NCBI GenBank assembly: GCA_947246775.1
Contig: CAMXTM010000109.1
Coordinates: forward strand, 1-6,800
Length of the DNA: 6,800 bases
Source: an uncultured Clostridium sp.
GTDB lineage: Bacteria > Bacillota > Clostridia > Lachnospirales > Anaerotignaceae
Direction of reading: 5' to 3'
The notes under the pieces were generated by a model, which worked only from the letters and a program-made list of their open reading frames with translations, had not been told where the DNA came from and did no database searches. Of this stretch, positions 1-5,689 are shown one piece after another (position 1 is the first letter of the stretch; each line of letters starts with the position of its first letter). The position numbers were made by a program, and so were the translations under genes.

Positions 1-210
1 ACCTGGACCACCTGTGCCTGTACCTTCTGGGCAGCCACCTTGTATCATAAAGCCCTTGATGACTCTATGAAAAGTCAAACCATTGTAAAAGCCTTTTTGT
101 ACTAAACTAATAAAGTTATTGACGGTGTTTGGTGCAGTTTCTGGATATAATTCTATTTTTATGATAGAACCATTTTCCATTTCAATTGTAACAACTGGAT
201 TTTTTTCCAT
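1..210 (-). CDS. Cyclophilin-type peptidyl-prolyl cis-trans isomerase (N-terminal 70 residues, cut by window edge)
   Basis: This gene encodes the N-terminal part of a cyclophilin, which catalyses cis-trans isomerisation of X-Pro peptide bonds and assists protein folding. The 70 visible residues begin [14 protein letters not shown] and contain the early cyclophilin blocks in order: the APNTVNNF helix (26-33), FHRVI (47-51) with the catalytic Arg at 49, and GFMIQGG followed by GTGTGGPG (53-70). The usual Asp of IQGGD is Cys60 here, a change I believe occurs in other Firmicute members. There is no signal peptide, so a cytoplasmic short-form enzyme is likely; the family is usually about 150-200 residues, so over half is missing beyond the edge. 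The ATG start is supported by an AAGGAAG ribosome binding site about 7 nt upstream (near 218-224). A separate promoter lies just upstream, so it need not depend on the preceding operon. Fold assignment is very secure; the exact paralogue is not. Confidence 0.93.
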   Translation of the reverse strand, partial: MEKNPVVTIEMENGSIIKIELYPETAPNTVNNFISLVQKGFYNGLTFHRVIKGFMIQGGCPEGTGTGGPG

Positions 211-254
211 TTTGTATCTTCCTTTCTTTTTTCATTCTTTTTAACAATTTTTTT

Positions 255-283
255 ATTATATCAATATCCTTGCATTTAATCAA
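255..283 (-). promoter_or_regulatory. Sigma-A-type promoter for the cyclophilin gene
   Basis: On the minus strand the sequence reads TTGATT (278-283), a 17-nt spacer, then a perfect TATAAT (255-260). The predicted start of transcription, near 248, gives a leader of about 38 nt before the cyclophilin ATG at 210. The -35 box overlaps the last codons and stop of the upstream phosphoesterase gene. I see no terminator between the two genes, so readthrough from the operon would add to this promoter. The box match is good, but in AT-rich DNA such matches also arise by chance. Confidence 0.55.
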
Positions 284-1109
284 TAGCAAGTGTAACGACA
301 ACTAATTCTGGGCGATTGTTGATGCGAAAAGGAAAGGTACTATTGCCAAGCCCCCTACTGATTATCATTGTCGTTTGGTTTTGCTGATGTACACCACTTG
401 TATATTTTGGAAAAAATCCTTGATGGGGCGCAAAGATTCCCCCGACAAATGGAATACGAATTTGTCCGCCGTGTGCGTGTCCCGTAAACACCAAATCAAT
501 GTCATATTGACTGTAAACAGAAAGCAATTCTGGTCTATGCGAAAGTAATATTTGAAACGCTGGTTTTTCTGTTTTAGACAGTGCAGTTAATACTTGTTGG
601 TAATTTTTATTCACTGATTTATCTTTAATACCCAAAATAGAAATACTTTCTTGTCCTTTTGTAATACTTTCTTGTCCTTTTGTAATACTTTCTTTATTAT
701 TTTCCAATACAAAAACGCCATTTTCTTTTAAAAGTGGAATCAATTCCTCATATTTTCCAGATTGATGCTCATGATTGCCAGAAACATAATAAACAGGCGC
801 AAGATTGGCAATTTTTGCAATCAATTCGATTGCAGAAGCAATATTAGTGCGGTTTCTATCTAGCAAATCTCCTGTTATGACAATGCAATCTGGCTTTTGT
901 TTTTGTATGATAGAAACGATTTTTTTATGATGTTTTCCAAAGGTTTTGTTTTGCAAATCAGAAAGTTGCAAAATACGATAGCCCGAAAAGGACTTTGGTA
1001 TTTTTGTATTGTGATATTGATATTTTGTAACCAGAATGCCGTTATCCTGCCAATACAAATATGCTGCTACCATAAACGCACAAAATAGTATTTTTTTAAA
1101 TAATTTCAT
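276..1109 (-). CDS. Membrane-anchored calcineurin-like metallophosphoesterase (YkuE/YpbG-like)
   Basis: The 277-residue protein starts with a basic stretch (KLFKK) and a hydrophobic segment (about 6-20) that should act as an uncleaved membrane anchor or signal peptide, placing the catalytic domain outside the membrane. The metallophosphoesterase blocks follow in order: D51-L-Q53 (normally DxH), GDLLD (80-84), GNHE (111-114), His191 in LSHRPE, and GHAHGGQ (210-216). These bind a dinuclear metal centre in family members. The substrate is unknown; known members of this membrane-anchored group act on phosphoesters or lipid precursors. Two oddities stand out: Gln53 replaces a metal-ligand His, and a 7-residue unit ESITKGQ is repeated in tandem (140-153) with a partial third copy. 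The ATG overlaps the upstream methyltransferase stop (ATGA) and is served by GGAGGG at 1115-1120, so it is the last gene of the ktrB operon and is probably translationally coupled. Confidence 0.9.
   Translation of the reverse strand: MKLFKKILFCAFMVAAYLYWQDNGILVTKYQYHNTKIPKSFSGYRILQLSDLQNKTFGKHHKKIVSIIQKQKPDCIVITGDLLDRNRTNIASAIELIAKIANLAPVYYVSGNHEHQSGKYEELIPLLKENGVFVLENNKESITKGQESITKGQESISILGIKDKSVNKNYQQVLTALSKTEKPAFQILLSHRPELLSVYSQYDIDLVFTGHAHGGQIRIPFVGGIFAPHQGFFPKYTSGVHQQNQTTMIISRGLGNSTFPFRINNRPELVVVTLAID
642..694. repeat. 21-bp tandem repeat, about 2.5 copies, inside the phosphoesterase gene
   Basis: Two identical 21-bp units occupy 642-662 and 663-683, and the first 11 bases of a third follow at 684-694 before the sequence diverges. 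The unit is a multiple of three, so it adds seven residues (ESITKGQ on the minus strand) per copy and keeps the reading frame. Exact identity of the copies suggests recent slippage duplication. It sits between the GNHE block and the ILGI strand, where a surface loop is likely to tolerate length change. Confidence 0.9.
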
Positions 1110-1909
1110 ATTTTCCCTCCTTTTTCGCTTAGTCTTTGTCTAACTACCTCATATAAAAGCACACCTGTTGCAACGGAAGCGTTAAGAGATTCCGCTTGTC
1201 CTATCATAGGAATTTTGATAAACTGATTGCACTTTTTTGCAAGAGCATCAGAAATGCCTTTTCCCTCATTTCCGATTACAAAGGCACAGCCTTTTTTAAA
1301 GTCAGCGTGATAATAATATTCTGTTGCTTTTAAGTGTGCAGCAAATACAGCAATTTGATTTTGCTGTATCGTATCAAGATATTCTATCAAGTCGACATTT
1401 TGAAAAATAGGAATGTGAAATAGGGAACCCCTCGTAGAACGCAACACCTTTGCATTATATAAATCCACACAGCCCTTTGACAAAAAAATGCCATCTACCT
1501 TACAGGCGTCAGCAGTACGGATAATTGTACCTAAATTTCCAGGGTCTTGTATTTCTTCTGCTAGGAGATAAAGCCCCGTTTGTTTTAGTGGAAAGGCAGA
1601 CAGAGACATTTCTTTTTTTTGGCACACCGCTAAAATGCCTTGAGTATGTTCGGTATCAGCAATGGTATCAAACACCTTATCCGCACAAACAAAGACTTGA
1701 CTTCTTTTTTCATACATCGAAACATCATGATTTGCAAAAAAGGTATGAGACAGCACATAAAAAAGGATAGGATTGTTTTGAGGGATTTCCGCTACAAAAC
1801 GCACACCCTCTACCACAAATAGTCCCTCTTTGTCCCTTGTTTTGCGCTGCTGCAATGCTTTTACTTTTTTTACTACTTTATTTTGGACACTTTCAATCAA
1901 TTTTTTCAC
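1106..1909 (-). CDS. TrmH/SpoU-family RNA 2'-O-ribose methyltransferase
   Basis: This is a 267-residue SPOUT enzyme that transfers a methyl group from S-adenosylmethionine to a ribose 2'-OH in rRNA or tRNA. The N-terminal part (about 1-100) is the SpoU substrate-binding domain, with the typical SVQNKVVKKVKAL opening and FVVEG at 31-35. The catalytic trefoil-knot domain has motif 1 QDPGNLGTIIRTADA (121-135, with Asn125 and Arg131), motif 2 VIGNEGKGIS (211-220) and motif 3 IPMIGQAESLNASVA (233-247). Length is normal for YsgA-like members; the target nucleotide cannot be told from sequence. The start given is GTG at 1907-1909, which overlaps the ktrA stop as GTGA, like the ATGA junction downstream. 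A TTG three codons later (1898-1900) has a better-spaced GGGTG and gives the family-typical MIES opening, so it may be the true start. It is the third gene of the ktrB operon. Confidence 0.92.
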   Translation of the reverse strand: MKKLIESVQNKVVKKVKALQQRKTRDKEGLFVVEGVRFVAEIPQNNPILFYVLSHTFFANHDVSMYEKRSQVFVCADKVFDTIADTEHTQGILAVCQKKEMSLSAFPLKQTGLYLLAEEIQDPGNLGTIIRTADACKVDGIFLSKGCVDLYNAKVLRSTRGSLFHIPIFQNVDLIEYLDTIQQNQIAVFAAHLKATEYYYHADFKKGCAFVIGNEGKGISDALAKKCNQFIKIPMIGQAESLNASVATGVLLYEVVRQRLSEKGGKI

Positions 1910-1914
1910 CCTTT
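1898..1914 (-). promoter_or_regulatory. Ribosome binding site and alternative start of the methyltransferase gene
   Basis: On the minus strand AAAGGGTGA (1906-1914) includes both the ktrA stop codon TGA and the possible GTG start, with AGGG directly against the GTG, too close to act as its Shine-Dalgarno site. The same purine stretch stands 6 nt before a TTG at 1898-1900, a normal distance. Either translation restarts at GTG after ktrA termination, or ribosomes use TTG. Confidence 0.4.
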
Positions 1915-2568
1915 TTTATTTAAAAACTTTTGTATATTTACATTTTCTCCTAAAACAATTAAAATATCATTTTGCTTGATAACATAGCTAGGTTTTGGGG
2001 AAGCAATAATTTCATCTTGCTGCCGAATCGCAATAATATTCAAGTCGTATTTTGCACGAATATCCGACTCAATAATACTTTTTTCTATCCATTCTTTTTT
2101 TGGAATCACTTCCGCAATGCTGACATCATCAGAAATTTCTGTTAGCTCAAAGAAATTACCATACAACAATTTATTTGCAATATGCACACCCATTTCTCTT
2201 TCAGGCAAAATCACCCTATCTACGCCGATTTTTTCTAATATCTTTTTATGGTTTTCGTCTAGTGCCTTTGCAATGACATAGGGTACGCCCATTTCTTTCG
2301 CCAACAATATTGCCAGCACAGTGGACTCTAAATGACTGCCTGTACCAATAATCACGACATCAAAATTGCCTAAGCCTAAGTTGCGTAAATCTACTTCATC
2401 TGTAATATCTGCCATCACAGCGTGCGTGACATACTCGGATATATCTTGCACCAATTCCATATTGTTGTCAACGGCTAAAACTTCTGCACCAGCTTCCGAC
2501 AAAGTTCTTGCAATACTTCTACCAAATCTTCCCAATCCTAATACTGCAAACTGTTTTTTGATTACCAT
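1906..2568 (-). CDS. ktrA: KtrA/TrkA-type RCK regulatory subunit of K+ uptake system
   Basis: The 220-residue cytoplasmic protein has the two-domain layout of KtrA/KtrC. An RCK_N (TrkA-N) Rossmann domain carries GLGRFG (11-16) for the nucleotide pyrophosphate and an acidic residue at the end of strand 2 (Asp34). An RCK_C domain spans about 140-220. A LPEREMG segment (121-127) links them; in characterised KtrA an acidic residue in this region helps bind an activating cation. Family members form an octameric ring that opens the membrane subunit with ATP and closes it with ADP. In Firmicutes, c-di-AMP binding to RCK_C inhibits uptake; this is family knowledge, not visible here. The ATG at 2566-2568 has AGAGG 7 nt upstream. 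It follows ktrB by 27 nt, so the channel and gate are made from one message, and its TGA overlaps the methyltransferase GTG. KtrC would be an equally fair name. Confidence 0.93.
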   Translation of the reverse strand: MVIKKQFAVLGLGRFGRSIARTLSEAGAEVLAVDNNMELVQDISEYVTHAVMADITDEVDLRNLGLGNFDVVIIGTGSHLESTVLAILLAKEMGVPYVIAKALDENHKKILEKIGVDRVILPEREMGVHIANKLLYGNFFELTEISDDVSIAEVIPKKEWIEKSIIESDIRAKYDLNIIAIRQQDEIIASPKPSYVIKQNDILIVLGENVNIQKFLNKKG

Positions 2569-2595
2569 TTGATTTCCTCTCTTTCTCTTATTACA

Positions 2596-3993
2596 CTATC
2601 CAACAATAATGGATTCTTCCGCATATTGTAACTGATATTTATTTTGATTTTGTTTTTTTGTCAATGCGATAACAATACTAATTGGACCAATTCTGCCCAT
2701 AAACATCGCTAAAATAATAATCACACGCCCTATATTGGACAAATAAGGCGTAATCCCTGTTGTAATGCCAGATGTGCCAAGTGCAGACACCGTTTCAAAC
2801 AAAATGTCTAAAAAACTATGCTCTATGGCAATGTTTCTTTCTGTAAAGCACAACACTAAAGTCATCAATAGTACCATCGTCAGACTAATAAAAAAGACGG
2901 CAAGTGCCTTTTGTAAGGTAGAAAAAGAAATATTTCTTTTAAAGACGTGTGTATGATTACTACCTCGAATAACAGACAAAACCGCAATCCAAAGTACACT
3001 CAGCGTAACCGTCTTAATGCCTCCCGCTGTACCGCCAGGAGAACCGCCTACAAACATCAGCAATATCGAAATAAATTTAGAAACTTCTGTCATGCCGCCT
3101 TGGTCAATGCTGTTAAATCCTGCCGTTCTGACGGTAACAGATTGCATCGCAGAGGCAAGCAACTTCCCCTTTAGGGATAAATTGCCCATGGTGTTTGGGT
3201 TTGTGCTTTCCCAAAGGAAAAAAAGTAGCATACCCGACAGCAAAAACAAAAAAGTAGAAACATATACAATTTTGCTGTGCAGGGACAAGCGTTTGATTGC
3301 TGTTTGAAATGACCACTTTTTAGCGTATTTTAACTTAATAACACGTATGGTATCCGTCCAAACCATAAAACCAAGCCCGCCCAGTATGACAAGCAACATA
3401 AGAGTAATATTCATAAACCCGTAGTCTACATAGGGCATAAAACTATTTAAGCTAATAATATCAAAGCCAGCATTGCCAAAAGCGGAAACAGAATGAAAAA
3501 TACCATATAAAATGCCTTTTTGAAGTCCAAAAATAGGAATAAAAGTCATTGCTAAAAAAATTGCACCAATACTTTCAATCAAAAATGTCCCGAACATAAT
3601 TTTTTTAATATATTTTACCATACCCATAATATTATTTTGATTATAGGACTCTTTAATGAGCAGCCTGTCCGATAGGGTAATTTTTTTGTGCAGGGCAAGA
3701 GAGCCTAGCACAATAAAGGTCATAAAACCCAGCCCGCCAATTTGTATCAGACAAAATATCACAACTTTTCCAAAAGCCGTCCACTGACTCATGGTATTGA
3801 CGACAACAAGCCCTGTGACGCAAGTGGCAGAGGTTGCCGTAAATAGGGCGTTTAATATGCCCACACATTCCCCGTTTTGGCTGGAGATGGGCAGCGAAAG
3901 CAAAATTGTTCCTACGCAAATAACCATCAAAAATCCAAAAATAATAATTCTAGTGGGATTATTTTTAAATATCTTCTCTTTGATTTGATTCAT
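2596..3993 (-). CDS. ktrB: KtrB/TrkH-type potassium-translocating membrane subunit
   Basis: This 465-residue integral membrane protein is the ion-conducting subunit of a Ktr/Trk potassium uptake system. It shows the four-fold M1-P-M2 repeat of the family. The four selectivity-filter loops and their single glycines are TSATCVTGL (Gly61), SAFGNAGFD (Gly176), SVTVRTAGFN (Gly292) and SALGTSGITTG (Gly409). The intramembrane gating loop after the third repeat is the glycine-rich GGSPGGTAGG (316-325), and a GRIGP motif lies near the C terminus (433-437). The length fits Gram-positive KtrB and is shorter than proteobacterial TrkH. KtrB dimers sit on the KtrA ring encoded next in the operon; transport is commonly Na+-dependent. 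The ATG at 3991-3993 follows GAGGGG (3999-4004) by 5 nt. It is the first gene of the operon, read from the extended -10 promoter at 4032-4040. Confidence 0.95.
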   Translation of the reverse strand: MNQIKEKIFKNNPTRIIIFGFLMVICVGTILLSLPISSQNGECVGILNALFTATSATCVTGLVVVNTMSQWTAFGKVVIFCLIQIGGLGFMTFIVLGSLALHKKITLSDRLLIKESYNQNNIMGMVKYIKKIMFGTFLIESIGAIFLAMTFIPIFGLQKGILYGIFHSVSAFGNAGFDIISLNSFMPYVDYGFMNITLMLLVILGGLGFMVWTDTIRVIKLKYAKKWSFQTAIKRLSLHSKIVYVSTFLFLLSGMLLFFLWESTNPNTMGNLSLKGKLLASAMQSVTVRTAGFNSIDQGGMTEVSKFISILLMFVGGSPGGTAGGIKTVTLSVLWIAVLSVIRGSNHTHVFKRNISFSTLQKALAVFFISLTMVLLMTLVLCFTERNIAIEHSFLDILFETVSALGTSGITTGITPYLSNIGRVIIILAMFMGRIGPISIVIALTKKQNQNKYQLQYAEESIIVG

Positions 3994-4031
3994 ATTTTCC
4001 CCTCTTTTTTTGTATATTTTTACATGGAATC

Positions 4032-4040
4032 ATTATACCA
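4032..4040 (-). promoter_or_regulatory. Extended -10 promoter of the ktrB operon
   Basis: The minus strand reads TGGTATAAT, a perfect TATAAT preceded by the TGn extension. No convincing -35 box lies 16-18 nt further upstream, which is common for extended -10 promoters. The expected start near 4025 gives a leader of only about 30 nt, consisting mainly of the ribosome binding site. There is no room for a leader riboswitch such as the c-di-AMP class often found before potassium transporter genes. Confidence 0.6.
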
Positions 4041-4089
4041 TAAAAGCATATAAAATAAAAATTTACTTCTGTTAAAATCAGTATTTTTA

Positions 4090-4098
4090 TGTTAGAAT
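4090..4098 (+). promoter_or_regulatory. Extended -10 promoter of aroC
   Basis: The plus strand reads TGTTAGAAT: a five-of-six match to TATAAT with the TGn extension. The -35 region (around 4070-4076) is a weak match. The expected start near 4105 gives a leader of about 30 nt before the TTG start of aroC. The two divergent -10 elements are about 55 nt apart, so the promoters do not overlap but are close enough to influence each other. Confidence 0.45.
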
Positions 4099-4120
4099 AT
4101 AGAAATATATCATACAATAG

Positions 4121-4138
4121 AGAGGTGAATACAATTTG
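4121..4138 (+). promoter_or_regulatory. Ribosome binding site fixing the TTG start of aroC
   Basis: AGAGGTGA (4121-4128) is a strong match to the 16S anti-Shine-Dalgarno sequence and stands 8 nt before TTG at 4136. No ATG or GTG exists in frame between this site and the conserved protein beginning (SIFGKLF), so TTG is the only start that keeps the family N terminus. Confidence 0.8.
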
Positions 4139-5239
4139 TCAGGTTCTATATTTGGAAAATTATTTACAGTTTCGACTTGGGGAGAATCACATGGAGAGGC
4201 GCTAGGCGTGGTAGTAGATGGCTGCCCTTCTGGGATTCCACTTTGCAAAGAAGAGATTCAAAAGGAATTAGACAGAAGAAAACCAGGCTCGAATCCTTAT
4301 GGCACAAAAAGAAACGAAAGTGACGAGATACATATTCTTTCTGGCGTATTTGAGGGAAAAACAACAGGCACACCGATTTCGATGCTTGTATACAATAAAG
4401 ACCATCATTCAGCGGACTATAGTGAAATTGCTTCTTATTACCGTCCAGCACACGCTGATTATACTTTTGATAAAAAATATGGCATACGAGACTATCGGGG
4501 CGGCGGACGTTCTTCAGGACGGGAAACGCTCAGTCGTGTTGCAGCAGGCGCAATCGCAAAAAAAATCTTGTCAGCACTACAAATTGACTTGTTTGCCTAT
4601 ACCAAATCCATAGGCAATATTGTTTGTTCTGAAGAAAATTTTGATAGAGAAACCATTTTCAAAAACAAACTTTATATGCCCGATAGTCAAGCAGCAGCAT
4701 TGGCAGAAGCCTATTTAAAAGAGTGTATGGCGCAACAAGATTCCGCTGGTGGTGTGATAGAATGTGTTGTTAATCATTTGCCTGTAGGGATTGGAGAGCC
4801 TGTGTTTGACAAATTGCAAGCGGTCTTGGGGCAGGCGTTGTTTTCGATAGGAGCAGTTAAAGGTTTAGAATTTGGTGAGGGCTTTGCGGTATCGCAGTTA
4901 AAAGGTTCCCAAAATAATGATGCCTTTTTTATAGATAATGAGGGAAAAGTCCAAAAAAAGACAAACCATGCTGGAGGAATATTAGGCGGTATGAGCGATG
5001 GCTCACCTTTGGTATTTCGTCTAGCTTTTAAACCCACACCCTCTATTGCGCAAACGCAACAAACAATTACAAAAGATGGAGAGAATGTCAATGTTAACAT
5101 TAAAGGTCGTCATGACCCTATTATTGTACCTCGTGCTGTTGTGGTGGTAGAGGCAATGACAGCGATTGCACTAGTAGATTTATTATTTCAAAATATGGTT
5201 TCAAATGTGCAATCTATTATAAATTTTTACCAATCATGA
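4136..5239 (+). CDS. aroC: Chorismate synthase
   Basis: This enzyme makes chorismate from 5-enolpyruvylshikimate-3-phosphate with reduced FMN, the seventh and last step of the shikimate pathway to aromatic amino acids and folate. The 367-residue protein is full length. It carries the family signatures GESHGEALGVVVDGCPSG (16-33, His19 is a conserved catalytic residue), DRRKPG (46-51), RPAHADYTFDKKYG (103-116, His106), the FMN/substrate-binding RGGGRSSGRETLSRVAAGAIA (between 121 and 141), GGMSDGSPL (284-292) and GRHDP with the hydrophobic helix after it (324-349, Asp327 and Arg333). Translation starts at TTG. The gene is divergent from the ktrB operon and has no other aro gene beside it in the window. 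An orphan ribosome binding site overlaps its stop codon, hinting that another gene once followed directly. No Rho-independent terminator is visible after it. Confidence 0.98.
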   Translation: MSGSIFGKLFTVSTWGESHGEALGVVVDGCPSGIPLCKEEIQKELDRRKPGSNPYGTKRNESDEIHILSGVFEGKTTGTPISMLVYNKDHHSADYSEIASYYRPAHADYTFDKKYGIRDYRGGGRSSGRETLSRVAAGAIAKKILSALQIDLFAYTKSIGNIVCSEENFDRETIFKNKLYMPDSQAAALAEAYLKECMAQQDSAGGVIECVVNHLPVGIGEPVFDKLQAVLGQALFSIGAVKGLEFGEGFAVSQLKGSQNNDAFFIDNEGKVQKKTNHAGGILGGMSDGSPLVFRLAFKPTPSIAQTQQTITKDGENVNVNIKGRHDPIIVPRAVVVVEAMTAIALVDLLFQNMVSNVQSIINFYQS

Positions 5240-5245
5240 AAGGAG
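5239..5245 (+). promoter_or_regulatory. Orphan ribosome binding site after aroC
   Basis: AAAGGAG begins at the last base of the aroC stop codon, the position expected for a coupled next gene. No open frame starts at a useful distance: the nearest GTG (5249) ends after four codons, and the longer frame that opens at 5256 has no ATG, GTG or TTG. It may be the leftover of a lost gene start, or chance. Confidence 0.35.
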
Positions 5246-5255
5246 TAAGTGATAA

Positions 5256-5456
5256 GTTATTAAAAATATAGAAAAATGTGAGTATAAATACTCAAAGATA
5301 CCTAAAATCCAAGGTATAGCTTGTGCTGGCTTTATAGCAGGCGGAGTTGCGGAAAGGAAGCCCTTATCAGTTGAAATAGTCTGGTATAACAAAGATGTAG
5401 CAATCTGTGGGTGCAACTGGTCAATGGTCAAGTCCCGAAAACCAAGGGCATCATAA
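5256..5456 (+). pseudogene. Open reading-frame fragment without a start (66 codons), possible TnpB-tail remnant
   Basis: The frame is open from 5256 to a TAA at 5454-5456 and has no ATG, GTG or TTG before a late ATG near 5424. It contains GIACAGFIAGG and VAERKPLSVE, then ICGCNWSMVKSRKPRAS, ending in a basic tail. The composition is protein-like, with three Cys near the second half, but they do not form a CPxC pair. I do not recognise the family with confidence. The lack of a start suggests the 3' end of a gene whose front has been lost. It begins only 16 nt after the aroC stop. Confidence 0.3.
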
Positions 5457-5593
5457 AGAAAAAAATAAACAAAGAAAGGAGAAGCTACTTAGATGAAACC
5501 TATATTATAGTCATAGAAAAAGACTTTATTAGGTATGTACCGATGGCTAGTCGGGAATTTACGGCTGTGGAGTGTACAAGAACTTGTGAGTAG
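5390..5593 (+). pseudogene. Second reading-frame fragment in another frame, with a TnpB-tail-like SREFTAVE phrase
   Basis: The frame opens after a TAA at 5387-5389 and closes at TAG 5591-5593; the only early start is a GTG at 5411 with no ribosome binding site. It overlaps the preceding fragment by 67 nt. The last part reads YVPMASREFTAVECTRTCE. REFTPVE is a phrase I associate with C-terminal tails of IS605-type TnpB proteins in clostridia, so this may be the same decayed gene carried on by a frameshift, perhaps in the A-rich run near 5457-5477. A complete small protein gene is unlikely. Confidence 0.3.
5475..5510 (+). other. Orphan AAAGGAG followed by a five-codon frame
   Basis: AAAGGAG (5475-5481) stands 11 nt before an ATG (5493) that reads only MKPIL before TAG at 5508-5510. 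The spacing is long and the peptide very short. This is a possible leader peptide or, more likely, a chance combination inside decayed sequence. Confidence 0.15.
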
Positions 5594-5606
5594 ACTATGA
5601 GAAATC

Positions 5607-5669
5607 ATGTTAAAAGCATACACATTGAAACAGCAAGGTAAAATTGTGAGATTTACCCGAATCATCTAA
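5607..5669 (+). pseudogene. Short frame piece (20 codons) ending in LKQQGKIVRFTRII
   Basis: An ATG at 5607 opens a 20-codon frame ending at TAA 5667-5669, with no ribosome binding site before it. LKQQGKIVRF resembles the LKQE/MKQE-plus-basic endings of some TnpB tails, and it lies 14 nt after the stop of the SREFTAVE piece. If the resemblance is real, it is the final C-terminal segment of one frameshifted gene spread over three frames. A functional peptide gene is not supported. Confidence 0.22.
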
Positions 5670-5689
5670 TATATATTTTTGTATATATT
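5668..5689 (+). other. AT-only hairpin just upstream of pnp, terminator-like
   Basis: AATATATA (5668-5675) and TATATATT (5682-5689) form a perfect 8-bp inverted repeat around TTTTTG, followed by TTT. With no G-C pair it is a poor Rho-independent terminator. It could be an element-end palindrome or part of the pnp leader, and lies 18 nt before the pnp start. Confidence 0.35.

Noticed and set aside
211..275. Terminator between the phosphoesterase and cyclophilin genes
   Set aside because: The minus-strand sequence has an A-run but no G-C stem with a following T-run, so no intrinsic terminator is supported.
3994..4031. c-di-AMP or other riboswitch before ktrB
   Set aside because: The leader between the likely transcription start and the ATG is about 30 nt and holds no structure beyond the ribosome binding site.
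4164..4451. Antisense and alternate-frame open frames within aroC, ktrB, ktrA, methyltransferase and phosphoesterase
   Set aside because: All are contained in strongly conserved genes in another frame and lack family motifs and ribosome binding sites.
5280..5293. 14-bp near-perfect palindrome GAGTATAAATACTC after aroC
   Set aside because: Short, loop of only a few bases, and no T-run after it, so it is not a credible terminator. It could be an operator but nothing supports that.
5234..5431. 65-codon minus-strand frame across the aroC end and the remnant
   Set aside because: No ribosome binding site, unclear protein character, and the plus strand of the same stretch has the more protein-like frame. 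It may be a shadow of the remnant.
5644..5672. Possible pnp promoter TTGTGA-17-TAATAT
   Set aside because: Each box matches only four of six bases, and such pairs are expected by chance in sequence this AT-rich. Not listed as a feature, although pnp must be transcribed from somewhere in or before this gap.
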